Shown: positions 13,290-24,427, numbered from the stretch's first letter. The stretch: 64,000 nucleotides of DNA from Ambrosia x helenae (GCA_030844895.1 CM061233.1:48823937-48887936), one strand, 5' to 3'. The notes: generated by a model from the letters alone, not told the origin. Made by a program: numbers and translations.

Positions 13290-14548
13290 TTGAATTTAGA
13301 CGGGGGCTATCATGCCTTTTAGATAAGATGATCAAGCCTATTAACTCAGCAAGGACGATTTTGCCCTCCAATAGGGGAAGGAACGCCTGACCCTCGAAGA
13401 CAACTTGGGCATGTGTTAGATCAAGAATGACTTACTCACAGTGATAATATAGCAGCACACGGGCAACTAATCTCAATACTAATCCACACAGGGTCCCGTG
13501 CTCCAAAACGCACTGGTTTTGCAGGGACGCACCCTCGGTCTTCACTGGGTTCCACGTTTAGCATTCCACGCATCGTACCAAGCATTCATCTCTTCGGTAG
13601 GCAGTGCGTCCGCGTACGTCCACTCCGTTGAAGAACTTTGTGCGGAGGCACTGAACCCCTATACAAGGAAGCTTTCATCTCCTGTCCCTATCCGATGCGA
13701 GGGTTTACGTCAGATTACTCATATGAAGTAGACGTTCGAGCTCTTCCGTGTTCGTATCTTAGAGGTAATGCTGAAGAAAGCTCATTCAGTTTGCGAGGAT
13801 CGAAATCAAGGGATATCAACAAGACCTCCCTTTTAGCCCGTTGGCCAATCAAACTCTAAGACTGACCCTACAGTACAAGAATAGACAAGGCAAGGAGTGA
13901 TCACCAATCCCAGCCCTAGCGCCCACCAAGGTTACCGTGCACCACAAGTTATTATTACGTGTGCACCCGCAATGATAATCGGCGTTGCCAGGTAATTTTG
14001 GTGCCCGCTAGTTCCGAGCTTCCTGATCCAAAACAAAGATTTCACACAATAAGAGACCTAGACTAGCTTCGCCTTCACAACATCAGCAACACGACAACGT
14101 CCACTAGCACGATAAAGGTTAGCCCTTCCGATCATCCCGTCCGCAGGTAAGCGGGTGAGTTCGTCGTAGTCCACCGCTTGTCCTTCCCGCTTGTCGATGT
14201 CGGTAACCGATGCAAAAGTGCGGACTAAAGTGAAGTGTGAGACGATATCCTTACAGGCAAGCTATCTGTACTACTTATATGCATCAACTAGCACTAGTTA
14301 GAAAATCGGATCTCTACACAATTTAAGCATTCATATCCTTATTTTCTAACATTTTATATATTGACACGCATGGCTAGTCGGTAGGAATTTCCCCTTGTAC
14401 AATCCATGTACCATGTTCTTTCTTTTCTAAAAATATTTTGTTGTGTTTTATTTTATTTTTATTTATTTTTTTTTTTTGAAAACTTCGTTTTCGAGCCAAA
14501 ACCGGTTATAGTCTAGATTTTTCAAAAATACTAGTTCGCTATAACCTT

Positions 14549-14561
14549 GGCTCTGATACCA
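14549..14561 (-). promoter_or_regulatory. Primer-binding site (initiator tRNA-Met type)
   Basis: The minus strand reads TGGTATCAGAGCC four bases beyond the LTR end at 14566. It is the counterpart of 4048-4060. Confidence 0.93.
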
Positions 14562-14565
14562 CTTC

Positions 14566-17500
14566 TGTCACACCACGCCAATGGCGGAAACACGTGGCGC
14601 GACGCTCGAAAGCATATCAAAGTCAAGATTAACACAAACTATATTTAATTAGAAAAGATCATTATATTAAGATGTCGGGAAGGAATACCTGGTTTCAAAC
14701 ATTACTTAAAACCACAAACATTAAGTTTTAAAGTGGGGCGTTTCCGTTTATGTCCCAACCCGATGGTAACAATAGATGAAACCCCCAACCAGTGTCCGAC
14801 ATCCCAAATTCCACCGTACTAGCCGCATACCTGTTCAGCACTTAGTTACCTGAAAGATATGTTTAAAAAGACGTCAATATATAAAATATTGGTGAGTTCA
14901 CAGGTTTTAGTTTCGTAAATACGACATTTTACATCCTGTGCAAATCCAGCACATTTTTACATCCTGTGCAAATCCAGCACATTTTTACATCCTGTGCAAT
15001 CCAGCACATTTTGTGGCCTTTGTACGGAGTAGCTAGCTCCTACAAACTATGATGATAAGCAATCCCCTGAGTCCCATAACCAAACCAAGACTAACAAATA
15101 TGCCCCGCTCCAAGTCGTTTCTCGGAACCTAACGACTTAAGTTCAGAATACGTGCACCTCTTGTCTTTACCGGGTTGACGCTATCAACCAGAGGTGGGCC
15201 TCGTCAGGCACCAATAGTACTATCCAAATATTCCTTTGGTTCCATTTACCTGAATTAATGGTTACAGTAGCGAGGACCCAACCCCGAGTGGCGACCAAAA
15301 ACTCAAGTACTCATCATGCCACTTACCACATTTTAACCTTTGAAAACATTTCAATATGTGATAATTTTTGACAAACATATCTTTCCCCCAGTTAAAACAG
15401 TAAAATGGGGCCGTGAAACTCACCTTAATTTCCATGCTTAGCTAGCAAATAAAACCCAAAGCTTTGACCGACTTCCTCGTGCCCTATTTATCAATAAAGG
15501 ACACCTTAAAGTCTATCATATATATAGCCTAGCTTATTTTCCGGTTAAAAGATAGTTCATTCAACTATCTTGACTCGTGTGTACTAACCCGAGTCTTTAA
15601 GTGTTTTAACTCGACGAACCGATCGTGACTTATCATAATTCATGAGTTCACATACGACATAGTACCCAAGTCGCGCACCTGTTACTATTCGTGTGTAAAC
15701 CATGTTGGACTAATGCCACGAAACGTATAACTCGTCCCGAGTCATAGCTTGTCTCGTAAACCAGATAATATGATCGTCTTGTATAATTATTTTCGGAAAA
15801 TATATCTTGCGGAAATATAATATAGTTATTAAAATCCGTTTAATAACATTTGTTATTTCTTTTCACAAAATCCGAGTGTTTTAAGTGCTTTCAAAACATT
15901 ACTTTCAAATAATTTTTCCCCAATAAGTTAAGCGTCTACGTATTTCAAATCCGTACATTTAACAATGTTTTGGTTACCAAAAACCATTGAAGTTGACACA
16001 ATTGACGCTTGACAAAACTATATATATTTGTTTTGCTAATATTGTTCATGATCGACTATTATTGTTTCCAATACTCTTCGTTAAAATATCACGATTTTGT
16101 ATCAAATTAGTCTTGTCAAACACTTGAAAATAGTTAATAAAGACGCACCACAATAACGCCTTTGCGCTTCGGATTTTATAAAAATTTTGGCAGAGTTCCC
16201 TCTGTTTTTGTACAAACCAGACAACACAAGTTGTCTACAATTTCCCAAAATCAACACCTAAACACATGACGACCATCATTTATCCGCAATTCTATTAAAC
16301 GAGACACTTATGCGTTTCGATAACTTATACAAAAAATACCACTTATTTATATAAATATATATAACAATATATATAGTATATAGTCCAAAATCAACACAAA
16401 GTCACGCTTTTAGTATATACAACATCAATTTATACTTTTCGTTAGTATAGACCGGTTCGTTTCGCGAGTTAAAGATACTTGTTCGTATTGATATATTTAT
16501 AAATATATATATTTATAAATGTTTCGCAAAGTAAATACGTGATTAATTATTTATACCGAAGTTACACGCGCGTATCCTGCGGCCGCCTCGTATGCCGCGT
16601 TGGCTGAATCGCTTGACTGGGTTTGACCAGGGAACCCAGGTTTGACCAACATGTAACCGCGACCGGAGACCCGAGCAAAGTCAGATCTGACCCGCGACTC
16701 GAGCCCAAAACTCCTCAGCCCCGGACCAGATCCGAACAGAGTTAAATCCCTCTTGAACCGAGACCCGAACCAAGAACCTTATCCGGATATAACTCGGACT
16801 GAACCACACACAAACTGAGACTCAAGGACCCGGGTCTTGGCCCAAACATCCACCAAAACCCGACCAGAAGCACCTCAAACCACCACAACTGGAAACAACC
16901 CCCACTAAAACCATCCACAACCTGCCACATCCCGTCGCTAACCACCACAAACCACCTCAGCCATCGTCACCGTCATTTCCGGCCTAAACACCCACCAAAA
17001 GCTAGCCATCGGACCTCCACAATCACGAACCACCATACCCGAACCATCGTGTCAGCACCATACCACAACCATCTTCACGATCGGACAAGAAAACCTCACC
17101 TTCTTCGTCTTAGTAGGCCCCATCACCACCGTCTTCTGCGGCCACCCAAAACAACCACCTCTGTGCTGCTGTTCCTGCCCGTTTTCGGGCTCCAGAACCA
17201 CCACGTCGCCGCCACCAAGGGATGTGGTGGTCGGCCGGCTGCTGTCACAGATGGAGGAGAGGGAGATCGGCAGAGAGGGGAGGAGATCGAAGAGAGAGAG
17301 TAGAGAGAGAGGGTTTTAGAGAGAGAGTAGAGAGAGAGAGGGTTGGCGGCAGATGGAAATGAAGAAGAAGGCATGGATGAGATCTTTTATACCTAGGGTT
17401 TGTGTTAGGTAGGGTACACCGCGAATTCGAACCCGTTTTAACGTCTTAAGGCTCGTTTTGTATTTAGGGTTAATAACTTATCACGAAAACTAGTCGGTTT

Positions 17501-18068
17501 TGTTCGAAATTAAAAACATAACCAAACCGAGCAATTTAAATGTTATTTTCGTAACTCGACGCGTGAAAAACAGAACACGCGTTAAAATCGCGTTAATCGG
17601 TTCGGTTGTGTTATCCTTCATTTACATGATCCGATAACTTTCGAAATTCAACCGATAACATTATTTATAATAAATAATTATTCCGGAAGTTCGGTGACGG
17701 TTAAAGCCACGCGTTTCGACGTTCGAATCCCACGTCAGTTCCTCTCCGCGTTTCTCCAAAACGCTGCGTTTTTGACCGTTTACCGCGCCGATTTCATATT
17801 CGATCGCATCGATAGTAAATACGTGTCGTATTTTCATAGAATAAGCTTATGTTATTCCAGTTTGACAATTTTTTGCTGATGCCAGTTCGTTACGTTAAAC
17901 ACGCGAAGTCTTTCTTTAAAGGCATCAAGGCTTCAACGAACTTTCAAAAGGACATCGTAGGACTCATATTAGCTCAACTAACCATAATTAACCTTAAACC
18001 ATGTTAATTATTTCTAAAACATGATTAGAATCACGTTAATCGTTGTACGAAATTTGCCGGTTGTCACA
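14566..18068 (-). repeat. Outer 5' LTR of the tandem array, 3503 bp
   Basis: On the minus strand it begins at TGTGACAACCGG (18068) and ends at GTGTGACA (14566). It lacks the 17-bp segment seen in the other LTR and has one extra base near 15129. It abuts gag coding sequence at 18069, where the first five bases (GCGGT) should be the target duplication if the far end lies beyond base 1. Confidence 0.92.
17384..17391 (-). promoter_or_regulatory. TATA box of the outer LTR
   Basis: TATAAAAG on the minus strand, the equivalent of 6906-6899 and followed by the same CT-rich leader. As the 5' LTR of the array, this is the copy that would drive transcription through the internal domain. Confidence 0.6.
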
Positions 18069-19322
18069 GCGGTCGTGGCAACATTAACATGACCCAGGAG
18101 GAGCTGAACAATCTGATGCAACAGCATGTGAATGTGGCTTTAGCTGCGTTCCAAGCTGCCCACAACGCTATGGGTGGTAAGTCGATTGCTGCATACTCTA
18201 CCTTGTTTCTGGGTATCTTATTTCCTTCCTTGATTGTTTACCTGAGTGTTCTGTCCCAGGTGGCGCTGTCAATCCCCCTCCACCTCAGTGCTCTTACAAA
18301 AAGTTCATGGATTGCAAACCCCACAACTTTAATGGGACTGAAGGGGCAGTGGGACTACTCGGTGGTTGGAAAAAGTTGAATCCGTGTTCTCTATGTGCAG
18401 TTGCCCGGCGGGCGACCGCGTGAAGTATGCTTCGGCGACCCTTGAGGGTCAAGCTCTGACTTGGTGGAACTCCACCACCCAGACCTTGGGTATTGGGGAA
18501 GCCCACGCTATGCCCTGGACAGAATTTGTCCAACTTCTGAAAAGCGAGTACTGTCCGAGGGACGAGGTTCAAAAGCTCGAGCACGAGGTCTGGAATCACA
18601 AAATGGTGGGGTCCGAGATTGAGGTGTATACGGCTAGGCATAATGAGCTGGTGGTGTTGTGCCCGGATCTGCACACGCCGGAGTACAGGAGGATTGAGCA
18701 TTATGTTGCTGGGCTGGTGCCGGAGGTTAGGGGGTTGGTAGCTGCGGGAAATCTTGCGGTGTATTCTGAGGTTGTTCGGTCGGCTCACAGGCTGACGAAT
18801 ATGAAGGTTGCTGAGGGTGTTTTACCTCCTAGGGTCACCACTGTGAAAGCACCGGTGGACCACAAGAGGAAGTGGGATGGTTCTGGTAAGAGCTCGGGCT
18901 CGGGTCAACCGCAGCAGCAGGTAAAAAGGGTTGAAGCTTTGGGATCGTCGTCCGACCAGAAGCAGGGTGGGTATACCGGGAAGAAACCGAGGTGCGATCT
19001 GTGTGGGTTTCATCACTATGGGAATTGTGACAGGTTTCGCTGTGAGCGCTGTAATAAGACGGGCCATTTCACTAAGGATTGTCGGGCCAGTCTTCCATCT
19101 AAGTCGGCTCAGGCTACAGGTGCTACTCCCGCTTCGTGGGGAAACCAGGGCTGCTACTACTGTGGGGAAACGGGGCATTTCAAGCGCAATTGTCCTATGA
19201 TGAAACAGGACAATGATGGAGACAAAGGGGAACCTGATACTGCTACCGGTACGTCCTTTATTTGTCGTATTACTTCACTTTTATTTTGGCTTTCGTACTA
19301 TCAAGGGTTTCATATCCGTTAA
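18069..19322 (+). pseudogene. gag: Gypsy gag (capsid plus zinc knuckles), interrupted and frameshifted
   Basis: The frame reads in from 18069 (RGRGNIN before MTQEEL at 18089), so the N-terminus was cut off by the array insertion. After the intron-like insert at 18177-18259 the protein resumes with a capsid region containing CKPHNFNGTEGAVG and TLEGQALTWWNS. A one-base loss near 18366 shifts the frame, and the rest (18366-19322) is open. C-terminal zinc knuckles of the CX2CX4HX4C type are visible: CERCNKTGHFTKDC (about 19042-19083) and CYYCGETGHFKRNC (about 19153-19194), with an upstream CDLC. Gag packages element RNA in virus-like particles. The tail after about 19250 looks unrelated, consistent with deletion of protease and pol. 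Confidence 0.88.
18177..18259 (+). other. 83-bp intron-like insert in gag
   Basis: The insert begins GTAAGT and ends TTCTGTCCCAG. Removing it joins AHNAMG to GGAVNPPPPQC in one frame, as expected for this gag type. Retained, the insert reads as hydrophobic sequence foreign to gag. A true intron or a splice-site-bearing insertion is inferred. Confidence 0.55.
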
Positions 19323-19435
19323 ACTTTATCCGTTACTATACTCTGTGTCTACACCTTGGGAGGGTAAGTCCTTGGTTATCGTGTGTCGTGTTGCATTTTG
19401 TTCGGGTCTCGAGTGTGTAAATTCGATGTGAGGAG

Positions 19436-19530
19436 GTAGTCTGGAGGCACTGCTTGGACGGTACCTGATACTTCGTTTATACCGATCTCAAGGGTCTTCA
19501 GCATATCTCCGGTCGGGTTGGGTTGGTTAT
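19436..19530 (+). pseudogene. RNase H scrap of deleted pol
   Basis: This stretch aligns by eye with the RNase H end of the pol at 50726-53431. It shares CTGGAGGCACT, GGACGGTACC and ACCGATCTCAAGGGTCTTC with the part encoding TDHKSLQHIF there. It has no open frame and shows that the element once had pol. Confidence 0.7.
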
Positions 19531-19797
19531 GTGACAGTTTACTACAGCCGTCCCATATCCGTCTCGAGGAATTAGTTTCTTGAGTCGGAGTACTCATTCT
19601 TAACATCTCTAGTCGAGACCCTTATATCTTTCTGTACTTTCGGGGAACGTTGTTTTGGGCGCTGGATGCTCAGTTGCGTGCTTGGTGGGTCATCTCTTGT
19701 GTTATCTAGATTCATTACGGTTCACGTGGTGGGCCGAGACTCTGATGGGTCAGGGGTTCCCGTGTGCTTGGGTTGACACTCATTACTGTCGGAGAGC

Positions 19798-19926
19798 GAA
19801 TCTCGGGGCGAGATTCCTTTCAACAGGGGGATGATGTGACGACCGGGAAAATTTTTCTTTTTATCGCTTCGTTCTATTTTACTTCGGGAAATTTTCGGGA
19901 CGAAAATTCTTTCAACTGGGGGATGA
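19798..19926 (+). promoter_or_regulatory. Doubled polypurine-tract module before the 3' LTR
   Basis: Two copies of the block TCGGG..GA.ATTC.TTTCAAC-(A/T)GGGGGATGATGTGAC occur. The first ends in a decoy LTR start at 19835; the second ends at the true LTR start 19927, 92 bp later. Both have a G-rich PPT. Confidence 0.75.
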
Positions 19927-20276
19927 TGTGACACCCGGCAAACTCCGGTTAATAACTTTCGTTAAACTAGTAAGTCTACCTTAGCGAGTCATGCATATCA
20001 CGTACTTAACGGGGTCAGTCGAGTCGGTACGATGATTCTGGGAATCATCGGGAGTCGGTCCATAACCATGTGTACAAGGATTGGTGATTCGTGGAATCGC
20101 CGGGTTTAACGCACACACAAGTCTTGAGTCCCGGGAATTGGTGAACGGATGTAAACGTGTTAGTTATCGTGCATTATATGTTTGAAATCATTATGTGACT
20201 TATCGGTATGTGAATACGTGTTTATATGTGTTAAAATAGTATTTAACGCGCCAAAAACACGTTCCAGCACCCTATA

Positions 20277-20425
20277 GGCGATTAGGAGCCTAGGGAGCCC
20301 CTAATCGCCCCACCTTGATGCGAATAGGGGGAGTCTGGGGAGAGTAGGATCCCTACTCGCATGAATAGAGGCGAGTAGGATCCCTACTCGCCTGAACTGA
20401 TCTGCTACTCGCATGAAGGGCTGTG
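20277..20425 (+). repeat. Short palindromic repeats upstream of the LTR TATA box
   Basis: Repeated near-palindromes are built from GCGAGTAGG and CCTACTCGC (for example GCGAGTAGGATCCCTACTCGC), with a related GCGATTAGG...CCTAATCGC pair. They end just before the TATA box. A second cluster of the same words lies at 21228-21318. Confidence 0.8.
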
Positions 20426-20441
20426 CACGAGTCAAAACACC

Positions 20442-20449
20442 TATAAATA
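20442..20449 (+). promoter_or_regulatory. TATA box of the LTR
   Basis: TATAAATA, 515 bp into the LTR, at the same relative place as in the LTR at 53556-56137. Confidence 0.75.
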
Positions 20450-21227
20450 GAACCCTTGACTCCCCAAACACCATTTGTGCAACCCTAACTGATCCTAAGC
20501 CTCCCACACACCTTGAAACACCTCTGGAACTTGCTTTGCCTCAAAACACACCATCACCAAGCTTATACACCCTTCTTTGATAAAATCCAAGGTGTGTTCT
20601 TCATCCTACACCTTTGTAAAGTTGTTGTTTTGGTTCCCCAAAAGTCCAGACCTTGTTTTGCTAAGTTTGTGTCTTTAAAACCCTTTGAAAAGAGTTCTAA
20701 AACAAGTCTACACCATAATACTTGCTATATGTGAAGTATTTGTGCATATGATGATTGTTGGTGATTATAACATGAATGTTTCCATGAATTTGTTGTACTT
20801 CTGATGTGTAGGTGTTGTTAGGATGATTATCTATGAGTTTAAGCTCTTGTTATGGTGTTTAGGTGCAAGTATGCATTTTGACCCATTTGGGTAATTCTTG
20901 AAGAATAGGATGTTATGATATGATTCATTACTTGTTTATGGTTAGAAATTATGCTAGGATGATGATATAACATAGAGATGATGAATTGCAACTTGTAGGA
21001 GATGAAATCTGATTGTTTCCATTTAAGGAAAGATAAGGTTAGTTAATGAAACCTAGTATTTTGCCATTTTTGGAAATAATCGCACCGAGCCCGTTAGAGC
21101 AGAGATAAATTGGGGGTTTTTGCTTGGAAAGGGTTGGTTAATAGTTTAGTTTTGATATTGGGTGTTTTTACATGTTTCGGATCTGATTTGGAGTGTTCGA
21201 CGCGCGAAAATGCACTACAGATGTGCA

Positions 21228-21318
21228 GAGGCGAGTAGGATCCTATTCGCATGAGGCTTCATGCGAGTAGGCTCCTAATCACCTGAACATCAGGCGAATA
21301 CAAGCCTATTCGCCCCAA
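21228..21318 (+). repeat. Second cluster of GCGAGTAGG palindromes in the LTR
   Basis: It contains GCGAGTAGGATCCTATTCGC, ATGCGAGTAGGCTCC and CAGGCGAATAC...TATTCGCC, the same vocabulary as 20277-20425 but about 800 bp downstream of the presumed transcription start. Confidence 0.75.
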
Positions 21319-21320
21319 GC

Positions 21321-21407
21321 ACTAGTGATTACAATCCTAAATGCCACTTTTACTAGTGATTACAATCCTAAATGCCACTTTTACTAGTGATTACAATCCT
21401 AAATGCT
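21321..21407 (+). repeat. Tandem repeat, 31 bp x 2.8
   Basis: ACTAGTGATTACAATCCTAA followed by ATGCCACTTTT repeats from 21321, 21352 and 21383 with no mismatch, so it is a recent expansion within the LTR. Confidence 0.93.
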
Positions 21408-22981
21408 AGTTTGATTCCTAATTGCATGCAATGCTGCTGTATGTATATTTTAACATCCCGGAACATGATTTGACGCCTAGGAACATGATAGGAACCCCGG
21501 GATACACCCAATGACTTAGTAACACGTGTTCGGACCTGTTTATGCGTTAATCGGACATTATGCTAGACTAGGTGAACTATTGCGCGTATTAAGTGTTTAA
21601 TTGCATATGTTGCATGATGTCTTGTATTTATCTAACACGTGGGATGTCGGGTCACCAATGGGATGTCGGGTCTTGTCTGGTACAGTCGGTTTAACAGTCA
21701 AAGGTGTTTTCAAACGTTTATGGTCATGGTCTGGACATTCGGGGACTAGTTAACCTACGGGTTATTAGTCCGGGTACTTACATACATCTTATGATAGGTC
21801 GCCGCTATTTGGGGCTATCATAGCACACCGATTTAACTGTTTTCAAGTAACGCGATCTAAGGTGAGTTCACGGCCCCACACTTTATTGGTTTTGTTTTCG
21901 GGGTGAGAAACATGCGTATACATTTTGGATCACACATTTACATGTTATAAGTTATAAACACATGTTTTCATGTTATACTATGGCTCACACTTTATTACTA
22001 TACGGTTCATCTAAGTCCCTTAGAAACACTAATACGGGGATGTAGCGGGGAAATGTGGATAGCGCTATTGGGCCTGACAAACCCCACTCGACGGCTGGAG
22101 GCCGGGCGGGTGCATGTTGTCTCAATCACACTAGGCTTACCGAAGATGAGGTAGTCTGTAAACAAGGGTATCACACAGTCAGCAATGGTTTCGCCCGTAT
22201 GAGTAACACACTTGACGCCTAGCTAGCGTACGAACAAGCATAGTATGAACAGTAACAATAACAGTAACGGTAACGGTGACAGTTTTTAAAGGATTAATGA
22301 AACGATTATTGAATAAGAAAAACCTGTGAACTCACCAGCATTATATGTTGACATTTTTGGCATGTTTTCTCAGGTCGCTAAGGTAGCGGTTAATGGCTAG
22401 GCGCGCACGGAGTCTTGCACGGCGTCTAGAAGTCTTGTTGCATATTAAACTATGATTTGGAAAAACTGTAATATGTCTTTTGGTTGTAAACAAGAAATGC
22501 TTCTACTGCTGGTTTATGGCTCAAAGCATAATGTTTTGGTTGTTTCATGGAATGTCTTACGTATTTTCTTACATTTAGTTGTCGTTTGTTGTGACCGTTG
22601 ACTTGGATCCTGGTGTGTCACGCGCCTCGCGGTAAAACCCCGCATGTGGAAATTTGAGGGTGTGACAATTAAAATCTTATGTTGCGTAAAGGTTATTATT
22701 TGTCATTAAGCTATGTTTAAAAACCTGTGAATATTGATTTTTAAATTAGGCTTAGATAATATCAATTCTGTGGAATGAAAAACGTTAGATACAACAACGT
22801 TAAGATATATTATAAACACACATGAAGCAAAAAAAAAAAAAAGCCAAAATATTAAAAAATAAGCAAATATATTGCAAATAATACGGATAATAGTTAAAAC
22901 CTGAAAAACAGAGTACATGAACATAAAAGAAAAAAACAAACTTTAAAAAATAAACGCAACATTGATGATCATAAACTGAAC

Positions 22982-24272
22982 TCAATCATTGGCTGTGGTG
23001 ACTATGTTTGTCAAAACAAACTCATTTTTGACCGCGAAGAATATGAATTCCATATGATCTCCAAAAGCAAGCTTCTTATCTTTAACAACAGACCTCAACC
23101 ATGGTATATAATAGCATTCGTTCCCCTTGTCAAATTCAATACTAACCTTAACATACCAAATATCACCATCGTTATCTATGACTGTTATGTCGACCTTCTT
23201 GTCCAATCCATGTTTTTGAGCCCAAGGTTTCTTCATTCGCTGTACAAAAAAATGATCATTACACATATTCATTTATACAATATAATAACACATAAAAATA
23301 AAAATAAAATAAAGATGTTAAGGTATACAAATTAACTTACATATTTATTGTCAACTCGAAATACCACATGAACACCTTCATCTTGTGGGGAAACAAAGTT
23401 TTCATTAACATCCTCATCCATGAAATTATTTGTATGATCATTAATTGCTTCATCTAAAACATATGTATTGGGAAAACAAAGTAATAAGTTATAGAACCTA
23501 CAAATGAAACTAATTAAAAATAATAATCATTAATCAACTAATTATATATGAAATAGTATGTAGTGATTACCATTATGACTTTCTTCTTTAACATCAACAT
23601 AACATGCTTCTGGAGGAGGATTAAGTTGGTTAAGTAGGAAGACATTCATGTCATAGTTATGTAAATCTTGCATTTCAAATACAATCCAGTGATCTTCAGT
23701 CAAGTTCAAATCACGTACAATATTGTTCCAGCCTTTAGTTATATTTGGAACCTGATCAATTTTTTCCATTTTTGGCCTCCCAGACACGATTGGGATGAGT
23801 ACGGATATGAATTGTGCCAACTGGTAATTGTCTATTCATCTTGTGATGATAAAAAAACATATCGATAAACTGTAGTAACAATATCAAAAAGTTAGAATCA
23901 TAAAAATAATAACAGTATTAATGAAATTTTTAAAAACGATATAATTTAAAAAACTAATACCAGTTGCGTTCTAGATTTATCCGACATGCTGAAGTTAGAA
24001 TAGAAGAACTGACCAGGAGCTTTCGGCACATTTTGATAAAAATATATTAGCCTAAATGACTTTATGTTAGCTTCAAACTGGAATATAAGCCTAGAAAATG
24101 AAAACAGGTCCAGTGACTTCCGCATCTTCGTCCAACCATCACATATGTAATGAAATCCTGATATTTCTTTAATATGAACATCAAACACTTTGTTATCAAG
24201 TGTTATAATCCTTGCTTGTGAATCTGGATAATTATACGTTTGAATCCACTGTCCATATTGTCGTGGCAATGG
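22982..24272 (-). CDS. REM-type B3 domain protein, 5' exon not found
   Basis: Four exons join in frame with GT-AG introns: 24272-23961, 23820-23571, 23453-23341 and 23239-22982 (311 codons including the stop). The first exon starts in phase 0 with PLPRQYGQW and includes DGWTKMRKSLDLFSFSRLIF, a B3 fold. The second holds ITKGWNNIVRDLNLTEDHWI, another B3 C-terminal half. The third is an acidic linker. The last is a full B3-like unit (RMKKPWAQKHGL to the stop). REM proteins are plant nuclear DNA-binding factors with several B3 domains joined by acidic linkers. The usual first exon (FFKV...) is missing; a Helitron-like end at 24428 lies just upstream and may have displaced it. The assigned exons have no stop or frameshift. 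Confidence 0.75.
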
Positions 24273-24427
24273 CTACATATATAACAATAAACATGATTTT
24301 AACATTAAAAGTTATGTAATAATGAAATATATAATCTATGGAATAGGTGTAGAATCTGAAATTTTGAATATCTGCTTCTTTTCAAAAGCGTTTACATAAA
24401 CGTAACTACTTTACTCATAATAACACA

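Larger units (their letters stand above)
7584..14565 (-). mobile_element. Complete internal domain of the tandem array, about 7.0 kb
   Basis: It is bounded by PPT (7584-7596) and PBS (14549-14561), both on the minus strand. The 7600-10480 part is present once in the window; the rest is repeated at 1-4064. Frames in all directions are short, and I found no protease DTGA, RT FIDD, RNase H or integrase HHCC/DDE signature. It is presumably non-autonomous or extremely decayed. Confidence 0.8.
1..18068 (-). mobile_element. Tandem array of a large non-coding LTR retrotransposon (LTR-internal-LTR-internal)
   Basis: Bases 1-7583 recur at 10481-18068 with only scattered substitutions and a few indels. 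Reading the minus strand gives LTR 18068-14566, a tRNA-Met primer site, an internal domain to 7584, a polypurine tract, LTR 7583-4065, then a second primer site and a second internal domain that leaves the window at base 1. Two internal domains sharing an LTR is the product expected from unequal recombination between LTRs. No gag, protease, RT, RNase H or integrase motif could be read in the 7 kb internal domain, so the element resembles a LARD (large retrotransposon derivative). It interrupts the gag gene starting at 18069. The far end and its target duplication are outside the window. Confidence 0.88.
18069..22667 (+). mobile_element. 3' part of a Ty3/gypsy element with pol deleted (host of the tandem array)
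   Basis: The order is gag (from 18069), an RNase H scrap near 19436, two PPT modules, then the LTR at 19927-22667. Only about 600 bp separate gag from the 3' LTR, so protease, most of pol and integrase are missing by internal deletion. The 5' LTR and gag start must lie left of base 1, on the far side of the inserted array. LTR motifs match the LTR at 53556-56137, so the two are the same family. Confidence 0.85.
19927..22667 (+). repeat. 3' LTR of the pol-deleted gypsy element, 2741 bp
   Basis: It starts TGTGACACCCGG after the PPT and ends GAGGGTGTGACA. Conserved blocks shared with the LTR at 53556-56137 include GGATGTCGGGTC, GGCCGGGCGGGTGCATG, the stretch GTGAACTCACCAGC and GGTCGCTAAGGTAGC near the 3' end. 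The sequence after 22667 begins ATTAA, the expected target-site copy; its partner is outside the window. Confidence 0.9.

Noticed and set aside
14440..14480. T-rich length difference between the two array copies as a functional insertion
   Set aside because: It is a homopolymer/low-complexity run, best explained by slippage or sequencing error.
18294..18788. 164-codon minus-strand frame opposite gag
   Set aside because: Shadow of the gag reading frame with no motif.
18822..19178. 118-codon minus-strand frame opposite gag
   Set aside because: Antisense shadow of the zinc-knuckle region.
22706..22985. Hydrophobic minus-strand open frames after the B3 gene stop
   Set aside because: AT-rich 3' flank giving Phe/Ile-rich chance frames.
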